A DNA stretch of 64,000 nucleotides. It comes from Mongoliibacter ruber (GTDB taxonomy: Bacteria; Bacteroidota; Bacteroidia; Cytophagales; Cyclobacteriaceae). The translations under genes were made by a program, and so were the position numbers. Below, piece after piece: positions 34,954 through 43,900 of this stretch. Location of the stretch: the NCBI RefSeq assembly GCF_003003005.1, contig NZ_PVTR01000016.1, positions 1-64,000 on the forward strand, given 5' to 3'. Below the pieces are notes generated by a model, which was given only the letters and a program-made list of their open reading frames with translations, made no database searches and was not told the origin of the DNA. Each line of letters opens with the position of its first letter. The first letter of the stretch is position 1.

Positions 34954-35028
34954 AATTAATAAAAATTAATCTAGTTCATAGGATACGATTAAATTTGCGG
35001 AAAATTCTTTTTAAAAATCTTAAAACCA

Positions 35029-35118
35029 AAGTCCCAAAAAAGGTTGATTTTACTTATAACCCCTTCTATTCACTCAAAAAGCGCATATTTTATAACCCAC
35101 TTGAATTTCATTTTTGTC
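35029..35118. repeat. Degenerate direct repeat, copy A
   Basis: This AT-rich block (AAAAGGTTGATTTT, then CACTCAAAAAGCGC) matches 36057-36146 at roughly 75% by eye. The resemblance extends to the last codons of the LuxR-type gene in the other copy, so it may be a duplicated gene end. Confidence 0.5.
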
Positions 35119-35154
35119 CTGCGGCGCTTGATAGTAGTTCAATACCTTTGCCTA

Positions 35155-35997
35155 TCAAAATGGAATCAATTGAATAATATCATATTCTAACTTTATATCG
35201 GTATCCAAGTCTTGCTTTAAATCCAGTTGATCGAAGAAGTTTTCATCCCTTGTTGGGATAATAAGCTGCTGGCTTTCTAAAGAAGGTTCTTTCGATTTTT
35301 TTCTTTGGACATTGTCCGCACTTACACTTTTTAAAAAGGCCGTAAATTTTTCCCTTGTGTTGAAATCTACCTTTAAGGTTTGCGTGATTTCAAGGATTCT
35401 CTCTGAAGTCATCGGAAACTTAAATGCCATGGCTTTCATATCCCTTTGCTTGACATCTAATGGTAAATTCGGGTTTTTCAGGTGCTCCAAAAAGACATCA
35501 ATCTCCGTATTGATATTCCTCAACAAAAGTTCGAACCTGTGCAATACATCATAGTTCTTGGTGGAGGTGGTGAATTGGTTAATTCTTAGGTCTTCGGGTA
35601 GTGATTTGAATTTCAGGATATGTTCTTCTGATGGATAGCTGTTGTAACTATTGTTCTCTAGTTTGATTTTCATGGCATGCAATACAATGAAATTCCTATA
35701 ATAATGCCGGAGCAGGTCTTTGAAAATACTTTCTTGAAAGGAAGTATTGATCTGGTTTTGTCTATAATCTTTGTAAATATAATATGCTGTTAAGAAGGTA
35801 CCGATTGCTGCTATTGAAGCCAAAAAAAGTCCAGTCCACTCATCAAAATCTGTTTGTGTCAGCTCTGTCGGAATTGTATTTGCCTTAACTTCGTTTATTA
35901 AACTGAATAATTTGGCATATATCTCCTCTTGATCGCTTGGTATTGCGGGAATGGTATCCTGTACAACTGAGTTTAATGAATCATTAAATTCTTCCAT
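35155..35997 (-). CDS. Hypothetical protein with one membrane-spanning segment
   Basis: 280 aa. N-terminal ~50 residues are acidic, followed by a single helix (FLASIAAIGTFLTAYYIY, about 53-70), then a long cytoplasmic, mostly helical region (for example YYRNFIVLHAMKIKLE) with no recognised domain. No signal peptide; the topology is single-pass. It is upstream of the 873-codon envelope gene on the same strand (200 bp gap carrying a repeat) and downstream of the LuxR-type gene. Possible signalling or effector partner; function unknown. Confidence 0.65.
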   Translation of the reverse strand: MEEFNDSLNSVVQDTIPAIPSDQEEIYAKLFSLINEVKANTIPTELTQTDFDEWTGLFLASIAAIGTFLTAYYIYKDYRQNQINTSFQESIFKDLLRHYYRNFIVLHAMKIKLENNSYNSYPSEEHILKFKSLPEDLRINQFTTSTKNYDVLHRFELLLRNINTEIDVFLEHLKNPNLPLDVKQRDMKAMAFKFPMTSERILEITQTLKVDFNTREKFTAFLKSVSADNVQRKKSKEPSLESQQLIIPTRDENFFDQLDLKQDLDTDIKLEYDIIQLIPF

Positions 35998-36056
35998 TTT
36001 TCCTGTCCTTAAATTTTTGTGGAAGGTTGGAAGGAAATGAAAAATAAGCCTAATCT

Positions 36057-36146
36057 CTTAGTCCCTAAAAAGGTTGATTTTCCTTGTACGCCCTCTCATT
36101 CACCCAAAAAGCGCCATTATTTCCTGTCTTCTTTTGACTTCCATTT
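36057..36146. repeat. Degenerate direct repeat, copy B
   Basis: Matches 35029-35118 (see that entry). It overlaps the last ~46 bp of the LuxR-type gene, whose stop codon falls inside the repeat. Confidence 0.5.
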
Positions 36147-36555
36147 TATGGTAAATATGGTTGATGTGGGATTTGAGGGTGCTCAGGGAAATAAAAAGTT
36201 CATCGCAGATTTGTTGGTTGCTTTTTCCTTGGAGGATAAGGTGAAGCACTTCCCGCTCTTTTCGGGATAGTGTTTTGAGCTTGCCTTGGATGGCGGCTTC
36301 TGCTGATTTAGATTCCGATAATACGGCTTTTACTTTTTTGTACTCCTTGTTGATCGCACCAGTATAGATCCATGATATACCGAAACCCAAGATCAACAAA
36401 GCATAAAACCAACTGAAAGATATGTTCCATTCAAGTTTGGGGCCGATCTCAGCAAATACGATGTAATTGGAGGCTATGAAAATGATCATTATGCTTGATA
36501 ACATGATACCATGCAAAGGCAGCTGGTTTTCTTTGATTTTAGAGAAAAGCTTCAT
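36100..36555 (-). CDS. Membrane-anchored LuxR-type transcriptional regulator
   Basis: 151 aa. Two hydrophobic segments (GIMLSSIMIIFIASNYIVF and WFYALLILGFGISWIYTGA) are followed by a helical linker with Ala/Glu/Lys and a C-terminal LuxR-type HTH (LSRKEREVLHLILQGKSNQQICDELFISLSTLKSHINHIYHKMEV). No receiver domain is present. Regulators of this form, with the HTH on the membrane, are common in Bacteroidetes; how they are activated is unknown. It lies upstream of two unknown envelope genes on the same strand and may control them. Confidence 0.85.
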   Translation of the reverse strand: MKLFSKIKENQLPLHGIMLSSIMIIFIASNYIVFAEIGPKLEWNISFSWFYALLILGFGISWIYTGAINKEYKKVKAVLSESKSAEAAIQGKLKTLSRKEREVLHLILQGKSNQQICDELFISLSTLKSHINHIYHKMEVKRRQEIMALFG

Positions 36556-36842
36556 TCAAAAAGATTTAAATTAAAATGCCATACCAAACTTCAATCACTT
36601 TTTAAAAACACGCATTAAAAGTCTATTGCAATATAAAATATTGTCGTTTAATATTTAGTTGCACCCATAAAAAAATTTTTACTTTTACTTAGAAAAAGGT
36701 TGTTAATGACTAGGGGCTGGATCCAACGAAGGTTGGAGGATCTTGCAAGTTTAGGAGACTCTTCCTTCGTCAGAGTGACGTCTCTTTTGAGTCTGTCATC
36801 GATAACTTTTACAACTGAAATTTCAAACCCTTTTTGTCTGGC

Positions 36843-36863
36843 TTCGAAATTGCAAATTTCGAA
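36843..36863. repeat. Palindromic repeat copy 3
   Basis: Arms TTCGAAATT and AATTTCGAA, identical to 28642-28662. It sits in the 398-bp gap 36556-36953. The rest of that gap contains a CAACGAAGGTTGGAGGATC and CTTCCTTCGTCAGAGTGACG segment of the type scattered through Bacteroidetes intergenic DNA; an ORF over it (36648-36905, leftward) is rejected as repeat-derived. Confidence 0.75.
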
Positions 36864-36953
36864 GAGCCATTCAAGATAAATTTTCTTATTTTTGAATTCC
36901 CGCACTCATAAGATAAACCCATTTCAATTACCTGTCAGAAACAACACCCTAGA

Positions 36954-37457
36954 ATGAAAATAACCCCTTTAATTACTTTAGTTCTGATAATGCTTTTTTC
37001 CAGTTCCGCTTTTGCCCAAGAAAAGACTGAGGGGCCATTCAATTTTATTCAAATCGGTGAAGTGAATGTCTTTGGGAAATCCATCGATAAACAAACCCGC
37101 TGTGTGCACTGGCATTCGGCCTTGGACATCATTGCGATCAAATTCAAGTGTTGTGACAAGTATTACCCTTGTTTTTCTTGTCATGAAGAAGAAGCAGACC
37201 ACGATCATGAAGTATGGCCGATTTCAGAATTTGACCAAAAGGCCATCCTTTGCGGCGTTTGTGCTGAAGAACTGAGCATTGAGGACTATATGGCTTCTGA
37301 CAATACCTGCCCAAACTGCGAATCCAGCTTCAACCCAGGTTGCAGCAATCATTATCACTTGTATTTTGAAACCCCTTCAACTCCTGAGGTTGCTCATCTT
37401 CAAAATAAAACCAGAGATCCCTTTCGTCTCCGTCAACTGAGCAAAACCACTCATTGA
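36954..37457 (+). CDS. Exported CHY-type zinc-finger protein
   Basis: 167 aa. Residues 1-21 (MKITPLITLVLIMLFSSSAFA) form a Sec signal peptide with an AFA cleavage site. The CHY zinc finger follows: GKSIDKQTRCVHWHS (Cys50, His52), IAIKFKCCDKYYPC (Cys66, Cys67, Cys73), SCHEEEADH (Cys76, His77, His83), then CGVC (100-103), CPNC (119-122) and Cys130/His133. All CHY ligands are present. CHY proteins in bacteria are usually ~100-aa cytosolic zinc proteins related to Hot13, so an exported version is unusual. The C-terminal ~30 residues are basic and unrelated. Function unknown; possibly metal or disulfide handling in the periplasm. Confidence 0.8.
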   Translation: MKITPLITLVLIMLFSSSAFAQEKTEGPFNFIQIGEVNVFGKSIDKQTRCVHWHSALDIIAIKFKCCDKYYPCFSCHEEEADHDHEVWPISEFDQKAILCGVCAEELSIEDYMASDNTCPNCESSFNPGCSNHYHLYFETPSTPEVAHLQNKTRDPFRLRQLSKTTH

Positions 37458-37553
37458 TAATTTTCTATATGTGCTCTATTTCCCTCCCCGATGATTTCAT
37501 TGACTGCCGCAGTAATTTGTTTCTTACAGGCAACCATAGCGCACTCCAAAATA

Positions 37554-37605
37554 AAAACCGCAGCAAATCCCAATTATTAAATTGAGCCTTGCTGCGGTTT
37601 TTTAA
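37554..37605 (+). terminator. Intrinsic terminator
   Basis: AAAACCGCAGCAA and TTGCTGCGGTTTT arms (13 bp) around a 22-nt loop, then a T run. It lies ~100 bp after the CHY gene. The loop contains a nested CAATT/AATTG stem. Confidence 0.85.
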
Positions 37606-37613
37606 ATTAATTT

Positions 37614-37765
37614 ATATGTATATCCGCTTTCATGCCAGTAGAATCTAAATAATAGAATTAACCTGCGATTTCGAACCAATATCTATAAATATCCAATATC
37701 TATTAGTATCCGTTTGCCAATAAACACTCGTTTAATTGATTAGTGGCATGATTGCGGATAATCAT
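37614..37765 (-). repeat. Long inverted repeat, right copy (about 150 bp)
   Basis: Reverse-complement partner of 26648-26799, about 90% identical by eye. It occupies almost the whole gap before the leftward M16 gene (ends 37777). Together the copies define the edges of an 11-kb accessory segment. Confidence 0.85.
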
Positions 37766-37776
37766 ATTAATTTATT

Positions 37777-40707
37777 TTAATACCCAAAAATATCCTTCGT
37801 TTTAAGCTCTTTCACTTCACCGATTTTCTCCAAATCTTCCCAGTTGAGCTTCTCCTTTGCACCTACCATTCGGATATTCCATGACCTATCCTTCATTTTC
37901 TCAGCATGAAACTTTTTGATATCCTGCAATACGACACTGTCTATATTTTTGTAAATGTCCTTTCGGATATCATAATCAAGGCCTCTTTTGAGAGCTGCCT
38001 GATAATTGAAAAGGATAGCAGTCTTGGTGATTCTTTCAGCTTCAATGGCTTTTTTGATAGCACCCTTGGACACATTCCAACTTTGTTCGGATTCCTTGAA
38101 ATTATTGATCAGGTCTAGCATCGCATCAAATGCTATAGCCATTTTGTCGGATTGGGTGCCTACATAAAAACCTGCCTTATAAGGGTCTTCCTTTTTACTT
38201 GGTGTGGAGAAGAACCCATAAGTGGAATAGGCCAAACCTCTAGCTTCACGGATTTCCTGAAAGACAACAGAGGACATATTGCCTCCATAATATTCATTAA
38301 AGGCACGGATGATGGTTGCATCAGCTGGATCATAAGGTTCTTCGTCCCATCTTTGTAAGCCAATCTCCACTTGCGCCATATCGTAATCGACAAAATACAC
38401 CTGATTTTTATCTGCCTTCAGCCTTTTGAATTCCCTTTTGGCAGGGTAATCTTTCAAACTTGCCTTTAAAGGATGACTTTCCTTTAATTCATTTTCCAGT
38501 TGGTCTTTATCGGTCACTCCATAATAGTATATCCTGTGTTTGTAATCAAACAAGGATTGGATCAATTCGGTCAATTCCTCCGCTTTAAGCTGTCTCAATT
38601 CCTCATTGCTAAGTGCTGTATTGTATGGGTTTACCTCACCATAATCTACAAAATTGTTCAGCGCCGAAAAGAAGATTTCATCTTTGTTAATGGTCTTGTC
38701 ATTTCGCTCTTTGATTTTGGCTTCTACCATTTTTTCCAGAGCCTCCTGATTTGGTTTTGGATTGCGGATCAGGTCTTGAATGATCTTCATTGCTTCCTGC
38801 CTGTTTTCCTCCAAACCTGTGAACCATACATACACCAATTCATCTGAGGTGGAAATATTGAAGTTGATCGCCAGGTTATACAATTCCTTATTCAGTTGCT
38901 CATTGCTTTTACTTTCGCTCCCGATCAATTTGAGGTACTCCACTGCAAAAGGCAATTTTTGGATATGCAAGTTGCCCATGTCAAAAACAAAGTATTGCGA
39001 AAAGAGGCTGTTCAGTGTGTTGTTCACCACCCAAAGCGGAACATCGTCATGTATTTTTCCAAAATCTATATCTTCTTGAAAATCCAAATATACTGGCTGA
39101 AGTGATTCCGAAGGTTGCTCCTCTAGCTTTTTGAAAAATTCAGACTGATCATCTCTATTGATGGTAATGGCTGTAATTTCAGGTTTCTCGATTTTGATTG
39201 CCAAAGAATCTTTGCCTGTGAGTTTGTACACTGAAACATGGTTATCAGCAAAATAGCGATTGGCAAAGTTTACAATATCCGATTTGCCTATTTTTCCCAT
39301 TTCATCCAGTTCGGCAAGGTAGTCTTCCCATGATTTTTCAGTGGTAAAAAGCTCATTGAATATCAAAGCCATACCAATAGGGCTTTCCTGCCTTCTAAGC
39401 CGGTTCACTTTGAAATTATTGATCGTACCCTCGATCAGATCTTCATCAAAATCACCGGATTTCAGCAAGTCAATCTGATCTAAGATCAGAGTTCTGACTT
39501 CTTTGAGGTCCTGACCTTCCAATGGCCTTCCGGTCAAAAACATCAGTCCATAGTCGGACAAAAGGTAATCAAAGGCTTCAGCTTCCAATACTTTTTGCTC
39601 TTTGACTAGGTTTCTATCAATTAAACCACTTTTCCCATTGGAGAGAATATAGCTGACCAAAGCCGCTTTTAATGCATCCTGATCCTTTATCGCAGGCATC
39701 CTAAAACCAATGGCAACACTCTCTTCATCAGGCGTGGTGATGTAATATTCTTCTGGTTGAGAGATAGGATCCTCTGCTTCAAAGGCAAAATTAGGCACAT
39801 CTCCTTTTTCCCAATCACCAAAATACTTGTCTACCAATCGGATACTTTCTTCAAAATCCAAATCTCCCGCCAAAATCACGACCATGTTATTGGGTACATA
39901 ATATTTGTTGTAAAAATTATAAATAGCAGGAATCGAAGGGTTTTTGAGGTGCTCTGCTGTACCTAATGTTGTCTGGGTGCCATAAGGGTGTTTTTTGAAT
40001 AATCCAGCAAACATCTGGTCGAAGATCCTGAAAAATCCCTCATCTTGGTACATGTTGTACTCTTCATATACAGTTTCCAGTTCTGTATGGAATAGGCGAA
40101 AAACAGGATTTTCGAATCTTTCCTGTTGTACAGCCAATAGTTTTTCCAAGTTGTTGGATGGGACAAACTCCATGTAGGATGTGTTCTCAAAAGAAGTGAA
40201 GGCATTGGTAAAGTCAGATCCTAAGGTTGACATGATTTTGTCATACTCGTTGGCGATCGCTAGTTGGGAAGCAATATTTGAAACTGAATCTATGCCTTTG
40301 TAGATTTCTTTGCGCTCCCCTTCGTCGCTGGTGGAATTGTACTTCTCATAGAGGTTTTCTATTTCTTTGAGGTATACCTTTTCTTTTTCATAATCCAAAG
40401 TGCCGATGCTTTGGGTTCCTTTGAAAAGCAAATGTTCAAGGTAATGTGCCAATCCTGTTTTGTCTGAAGGATCATTTTTGCTGCCAGCCCTAGTGGTGAA
40501 AAGGCTGAAAATTTTTGGCTCCGTTCTGTTTTCGTGCAAGATTACTTGCAAGCCGTTATCCAAAGTGTAGAATCGGGTATTAGTAGGATCCCCCTCGACA
40601 ATACTATAGGTGTATGGCCCATCCTTCATTTCCACTGCTTGATAGGAGTTTTGGCCAAAAGTAGTACCTACTGCCAATACACATAAAATCAATAATAAAT
40701 TTTTCAT
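37777..40707 (-). CDS. Exported M16 (pitrilysin/insulinase-family) zinc peptidase
   Basis: 976 aa. Signal peptide MKNLLLILCVLAVGTTFGQ. The inverted zinc motif HxxEH is intact at residues 88-92 in GLAHYLEHLLFKGT, with the distal Glu in ETVYEEYNMYQDEG. Four half-domains follow; the second M16 half (from about 560) lacks a zinc site, as usual for pitrilysin-type single-chain enzymes. Likely degrades peptides in the periplasm. ATG at 40707. Divergent from the heme-lipoprotein gene with 258 bp between. Confidence 0.93.
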   Translation of the reverse strand: MKNLLLILCVLAVGTTFGQNSYQAVEMKDGPYTYSIVEGDPTNTRFYTLDNGLQVILHENRTEPKIFSLFTTRAGSKNDPSDKTGLAHYLEHLLFKGTQSIGTLDYEKEKVYLKEIENLYEKYNSTSDEGERKEIYKGIDSVSNIASQLAIANEYDKIMSTLGSDFTNAFTSFENTSYMEFVPSNNLEKLLAVQQERFENPVFRLFHTELETVYEEYNMYQDEGFFRIFDQMFAGLFKKHPYGTQTTLGTAEHLKNPSIPAIYNFYNKYYVPNNMVVILAGDLDFEESIRLVDKYFGDWEKGDVPNFAFEAEDPISQPEEYYITTPDEESVAIGFRMPAIKDQDALKAALVSYILSNGKSGLIDRNLVKEQKVLEAEAFDYLLSDYGLMFLTGRPLEGQDLKEVRTLILDQIDLLKSGDFDEDLIEGTINNFKVNRLRRQESPIGMALIFNELFTTEKSWEDYLAELDEMGKIGKSDIVNFANRYFADNHVSVYKLTGKDSLAIKIEKPEITAITINRDDQSEFFKKLEEQPSESLQPVYLDFQEDIDFGKIHDDVPLWVVNNTLNSLFSQYFVFDMGNLHIQKLPFAVEYLKLIGSESKSNEQLNKELYNLAINFNISTSDELVYVWFTGLEENRQEAMKIIQDLIRNPKPNQEALEKMVEAKIKERNDKTINKDEIFFSALNNFVDYGEVNPYNTALSNEELRQLKAEELTELIQSLFDYKHRIYYYGVTDKDQLENELKESHPLKASLKDYPAKREFKRLKADKNQVYFVDYDMAQVEIGLQRWDEEPYDPADATIIRAFNEYYGGNMSSVVFQEIREARGLAYSTYGFFSTPSKKEDPYKAGFYVGTQSDKMAIAFDAMLDLINNFKESEQSWNVSKGAIKKAIEAERITKTAILFNYQAALKRGLDYDIRKDIYKNIDSVVLQDIKKFHAEKMKDRSWNIRMVGAKEKLNWEDLEKIGEVKELKTKDIFGY

Positions 40708-40965
40708 AAACCTGATTTTTAGATTTTTACCTGACTTAAATTCAGCACTTACAATTTAGGTAAAAACGTCGAATTGTGATTTCAACAGAGAAATTAAATT
40801 TTAGGTGACCTGAATTTTTTCTATTAATTTCCCCTAACAATTCATTTAGGAAACCTATATTTTCACCTATCAACCCACTCTTTTTCCATTTCCTTATTTT
40901 GCAGATTGGATTTTTTAGTTTTTTGGTATATTGAAATTTAATTCAATCGATTGAACAATAAACCT

Positions 40966-43900
40966 ATGAAACCTAATCACCTACTTGGTAAGCTCAGCTT
41001 TCCGATTCTTTTCATGGCTGTTTTTGGCTGTCAGGAAAAGACCAAATCCCCCGAAGATCTCCGAATCACCCAAATGGACCACGATGAGGTCCGTCGCATG
41101 GCCGATGAAATTGAAGCCAGCATGAACCCTACATTAGCGGAAGGATTGACCATGTCTCTCTGGGCAGTGGATTCTCTTATTGTGGACCCGATCTCCATCA
41201 ATATGGGTGAAGATGGGACGCTTTATTATACCAGTTCTGGCAGGCTTGGCAAAGTGGAATTTGATATCCGTGGCCATCAAGATTGGGAGATAGAATCCAT
41301 TTCTCTTCAGGATATAGAGGAAAAAAGGGCATTTCTCCGTAGAGAGCTTGCTCCTGAAAATTCAGACAAAAACCAATGGTTGAAGGACTATAACCAGGAT
41401 GGTTCTCATGATTGGAGAGACATGCTGGAGATCAAAGAGAGCATATATCAAGTAAAAGATAGCAATGGTGATGGCTTAGCAGATTGGACTCAAAAAATGG
41501 TGGAAGATTTTCACGAAGAGGTGACAGATATCGCTGCAGCTGTTTTGATGCATGAGGGCGATCTCTTTGTGGGAGTAGGGCCCGATATGTGGCGACTTAA
41601 AGACAAAAACGGGGATGGGATCATGGACGAAAAAACTTCCATTTCTCATGGTTATGGAATTCATATCGGTTTCGGTGCGCACGGCATGTCAGGTGCCACG
41701 GTAGGGCCTGATGGAAGGATCTACTGGGCCATAGGTGATATTGGTTTCAATGGAGTGGACCAAGATGGTCAACGTTGGAAATATCCCAACAGGGGAGTAG
41801 TAGTTCGGTCTAACCCAGATGGTTCAGACTTTGAAGTTTTCGCCATGGGCGTAAGAAATACACACGAGTTTGTTTTTGATGAATACAACAACCTGATATC
41901 TGTAGACAATGACGGAGACCATCGTGGCGAGAGTGAGCGCTTGGTTTACCTGGTCAATGGTTCTGATACAGGATGGAGGATCAACTGGCAGTTTGGCAAG
42001 TACAGAGATCCTGACAACAACACTTACAAGGTCTGGATGGATGAAAATATGTACATTCCTAGACATGAAGGTCAGGCTGCATATATCACACCTCCAATTA
42101 TCAACTATGTGAATGGACCTACCGGCATGATTTACAATCCAGGGACGGCATTGGCACCAAGATGGAAAAACACTTTTTTTGTGGTGGAGTTTGTGGGCAA
42201 TCCAGCAAGGTCCGGAATACATGCTTTCAAGCTAAAGCCGCAGGGAGCGACATTTGAATTGGCTGAAACAGAAATGATTCAAAGCCAGATGTTGCCTACA
42301 GGAATTGACTTTGGGCCTGATGGTGCAATTTATGCAGCGGATTGGATCAACGGCTGGGGAAATAAAAACTATGGCCGAATTTGGAAAATTGAGGATGAGG
42401 AAGGTAAAAACTGGGAGGCTAGAAAAGAGACCCAAAGAAGGATCACCCTCGATTATAGTAAGATGAATGAAGATGAATTGCTGGATCATTTGTTATTTGA
42501 GGATTTACGAATTAGAAGAAAAGCCCAATTTGAATTGGCCAAAAGAGGTTCAAAAGGTGCGGAGGTTTTCCAAAAAGCCCTAGATCAGAAAGAAAATCAA
42601 TTAGGTAGAATCAATGCTATAGTTGGTATCAGTCAGCTTGCCCGAATGGATAATCCTGACCATGCCAAAAAGTTAATTCCACTTCTTAAAGACGCTGATC
42701 CTGAAATCCGTTCACAGGCTGCCAAGTGGTTGGGTGACATCAAGTACAAACCAGCGGCTGAGTACATGTTGGCTTTGCTTACGAATGAAGATCCAAGAAA
42801 TAGGTTTTTTGCAGCTGAAGCCATTGGAAGAATGGAATATGCTCCTGCCTTCAAGCCTTTGGTATTGCTTCTGGAACGGAATGACAATGAAGACGCTTAC
42901 ATCAGACATGCAGCTTCTTTGGCCTTGGCTAGGATCAATGAGCCCGAGCAAGTTGGGGCGCTTTGGGACCATCCCAGTAAAGCGGTTCGCCTTGGAGCTG
43001 TATTGGCTTTGAGGAGGCTGGAGCATCCTGATATAGCCAAGTTTATCCAAGACAATGACGAATACATTTTGACTGAATTGGCCCGCGCTATCAATGATGA
43101 TTTCTCTATAGAAGAAGCTTTACCGGCTTTAGGTGATCTTTTGGTACGTACGCCTTATCAAAACGAGCCATTGATTCGCAGGGCTATCAGTGCTAATCTC
43201 AGGGTGGGTACTGACAAGGCGATGGAGAACCTGATTGCTTATATTCAGAAAAAAGATGCACCATTGGCCATGAGGCAAGAAGCAATTGAAGCTTTGGGCA
43301 CGTGGACCAAGCCATCGGTGCTGGATAGGGTTGATGGAAGGTATAGAGGAGAGGTCAATCGTGATGGGATTTTGGTTAGAGAAAAAGCCAGTGGAGCCCT
43401 TATGGCAATGCTTAATGAGAGAAGTCCTGAATTGAGACTTAGTGCAGTGAATGCTTTGGGAAGACTTGATATTGAAGAAGCTTCAAGCCCGCTTTTGGCA
43501 TTGGTCCAATCAGATCCCTCTTCAGATGTGAAAATTGCTGCTTTGAAAGCTATCTCTAGAATGGAAGCGCAAGAAACACCAATTGCTATAGAGAAGGCCT
43601 TGGCAGATAGCGACAAAACCGTACGTGTTGCAGGTCTGACTCTTTTGGAACAATTGGAATTGGATAGGGAATTGAAAGTTAATCTTCTATCGGAGGTAAT
43701 CGAAAAAAGAACTACTGAAGAAAAACAAGCGGCCTTGATTTCTCTGGGCAAAGTTCCTGTGGAATATACAAAAGGCACATTTGAAGGATTGCTTAACCAA
43801 ATGGCCTCCAATAAGCTGCCTACCGATATATTGTTGGAGCTTTCTGAAGCGGTAGAAAATGCAGATGATCAAGAGCTCACGGACAAATATGCAGCGGCCG

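Noticed and set aside
36648-36905. Leftward 85-codon ORF
   Set aside because: Lies over a Bacteroidetes-type intergenic repeat and the 36843 palindrome; composition and context suggest repeat-derived sequence.
28834-37457. A novel multi-gene defence island
   Set aside because: Only McrBC is a recognisable defence system. The other genes show no known immunity domain, so the larger claim is not supported.
26648-37765. The inverted 150-bp copies as ends of an insertion sequence or transposon
   Set aside because: No transposase or integrase gene lies between them, no target duplication is visible, and the unit resembles dispersed intergenic repeats; kept as a repeat only.
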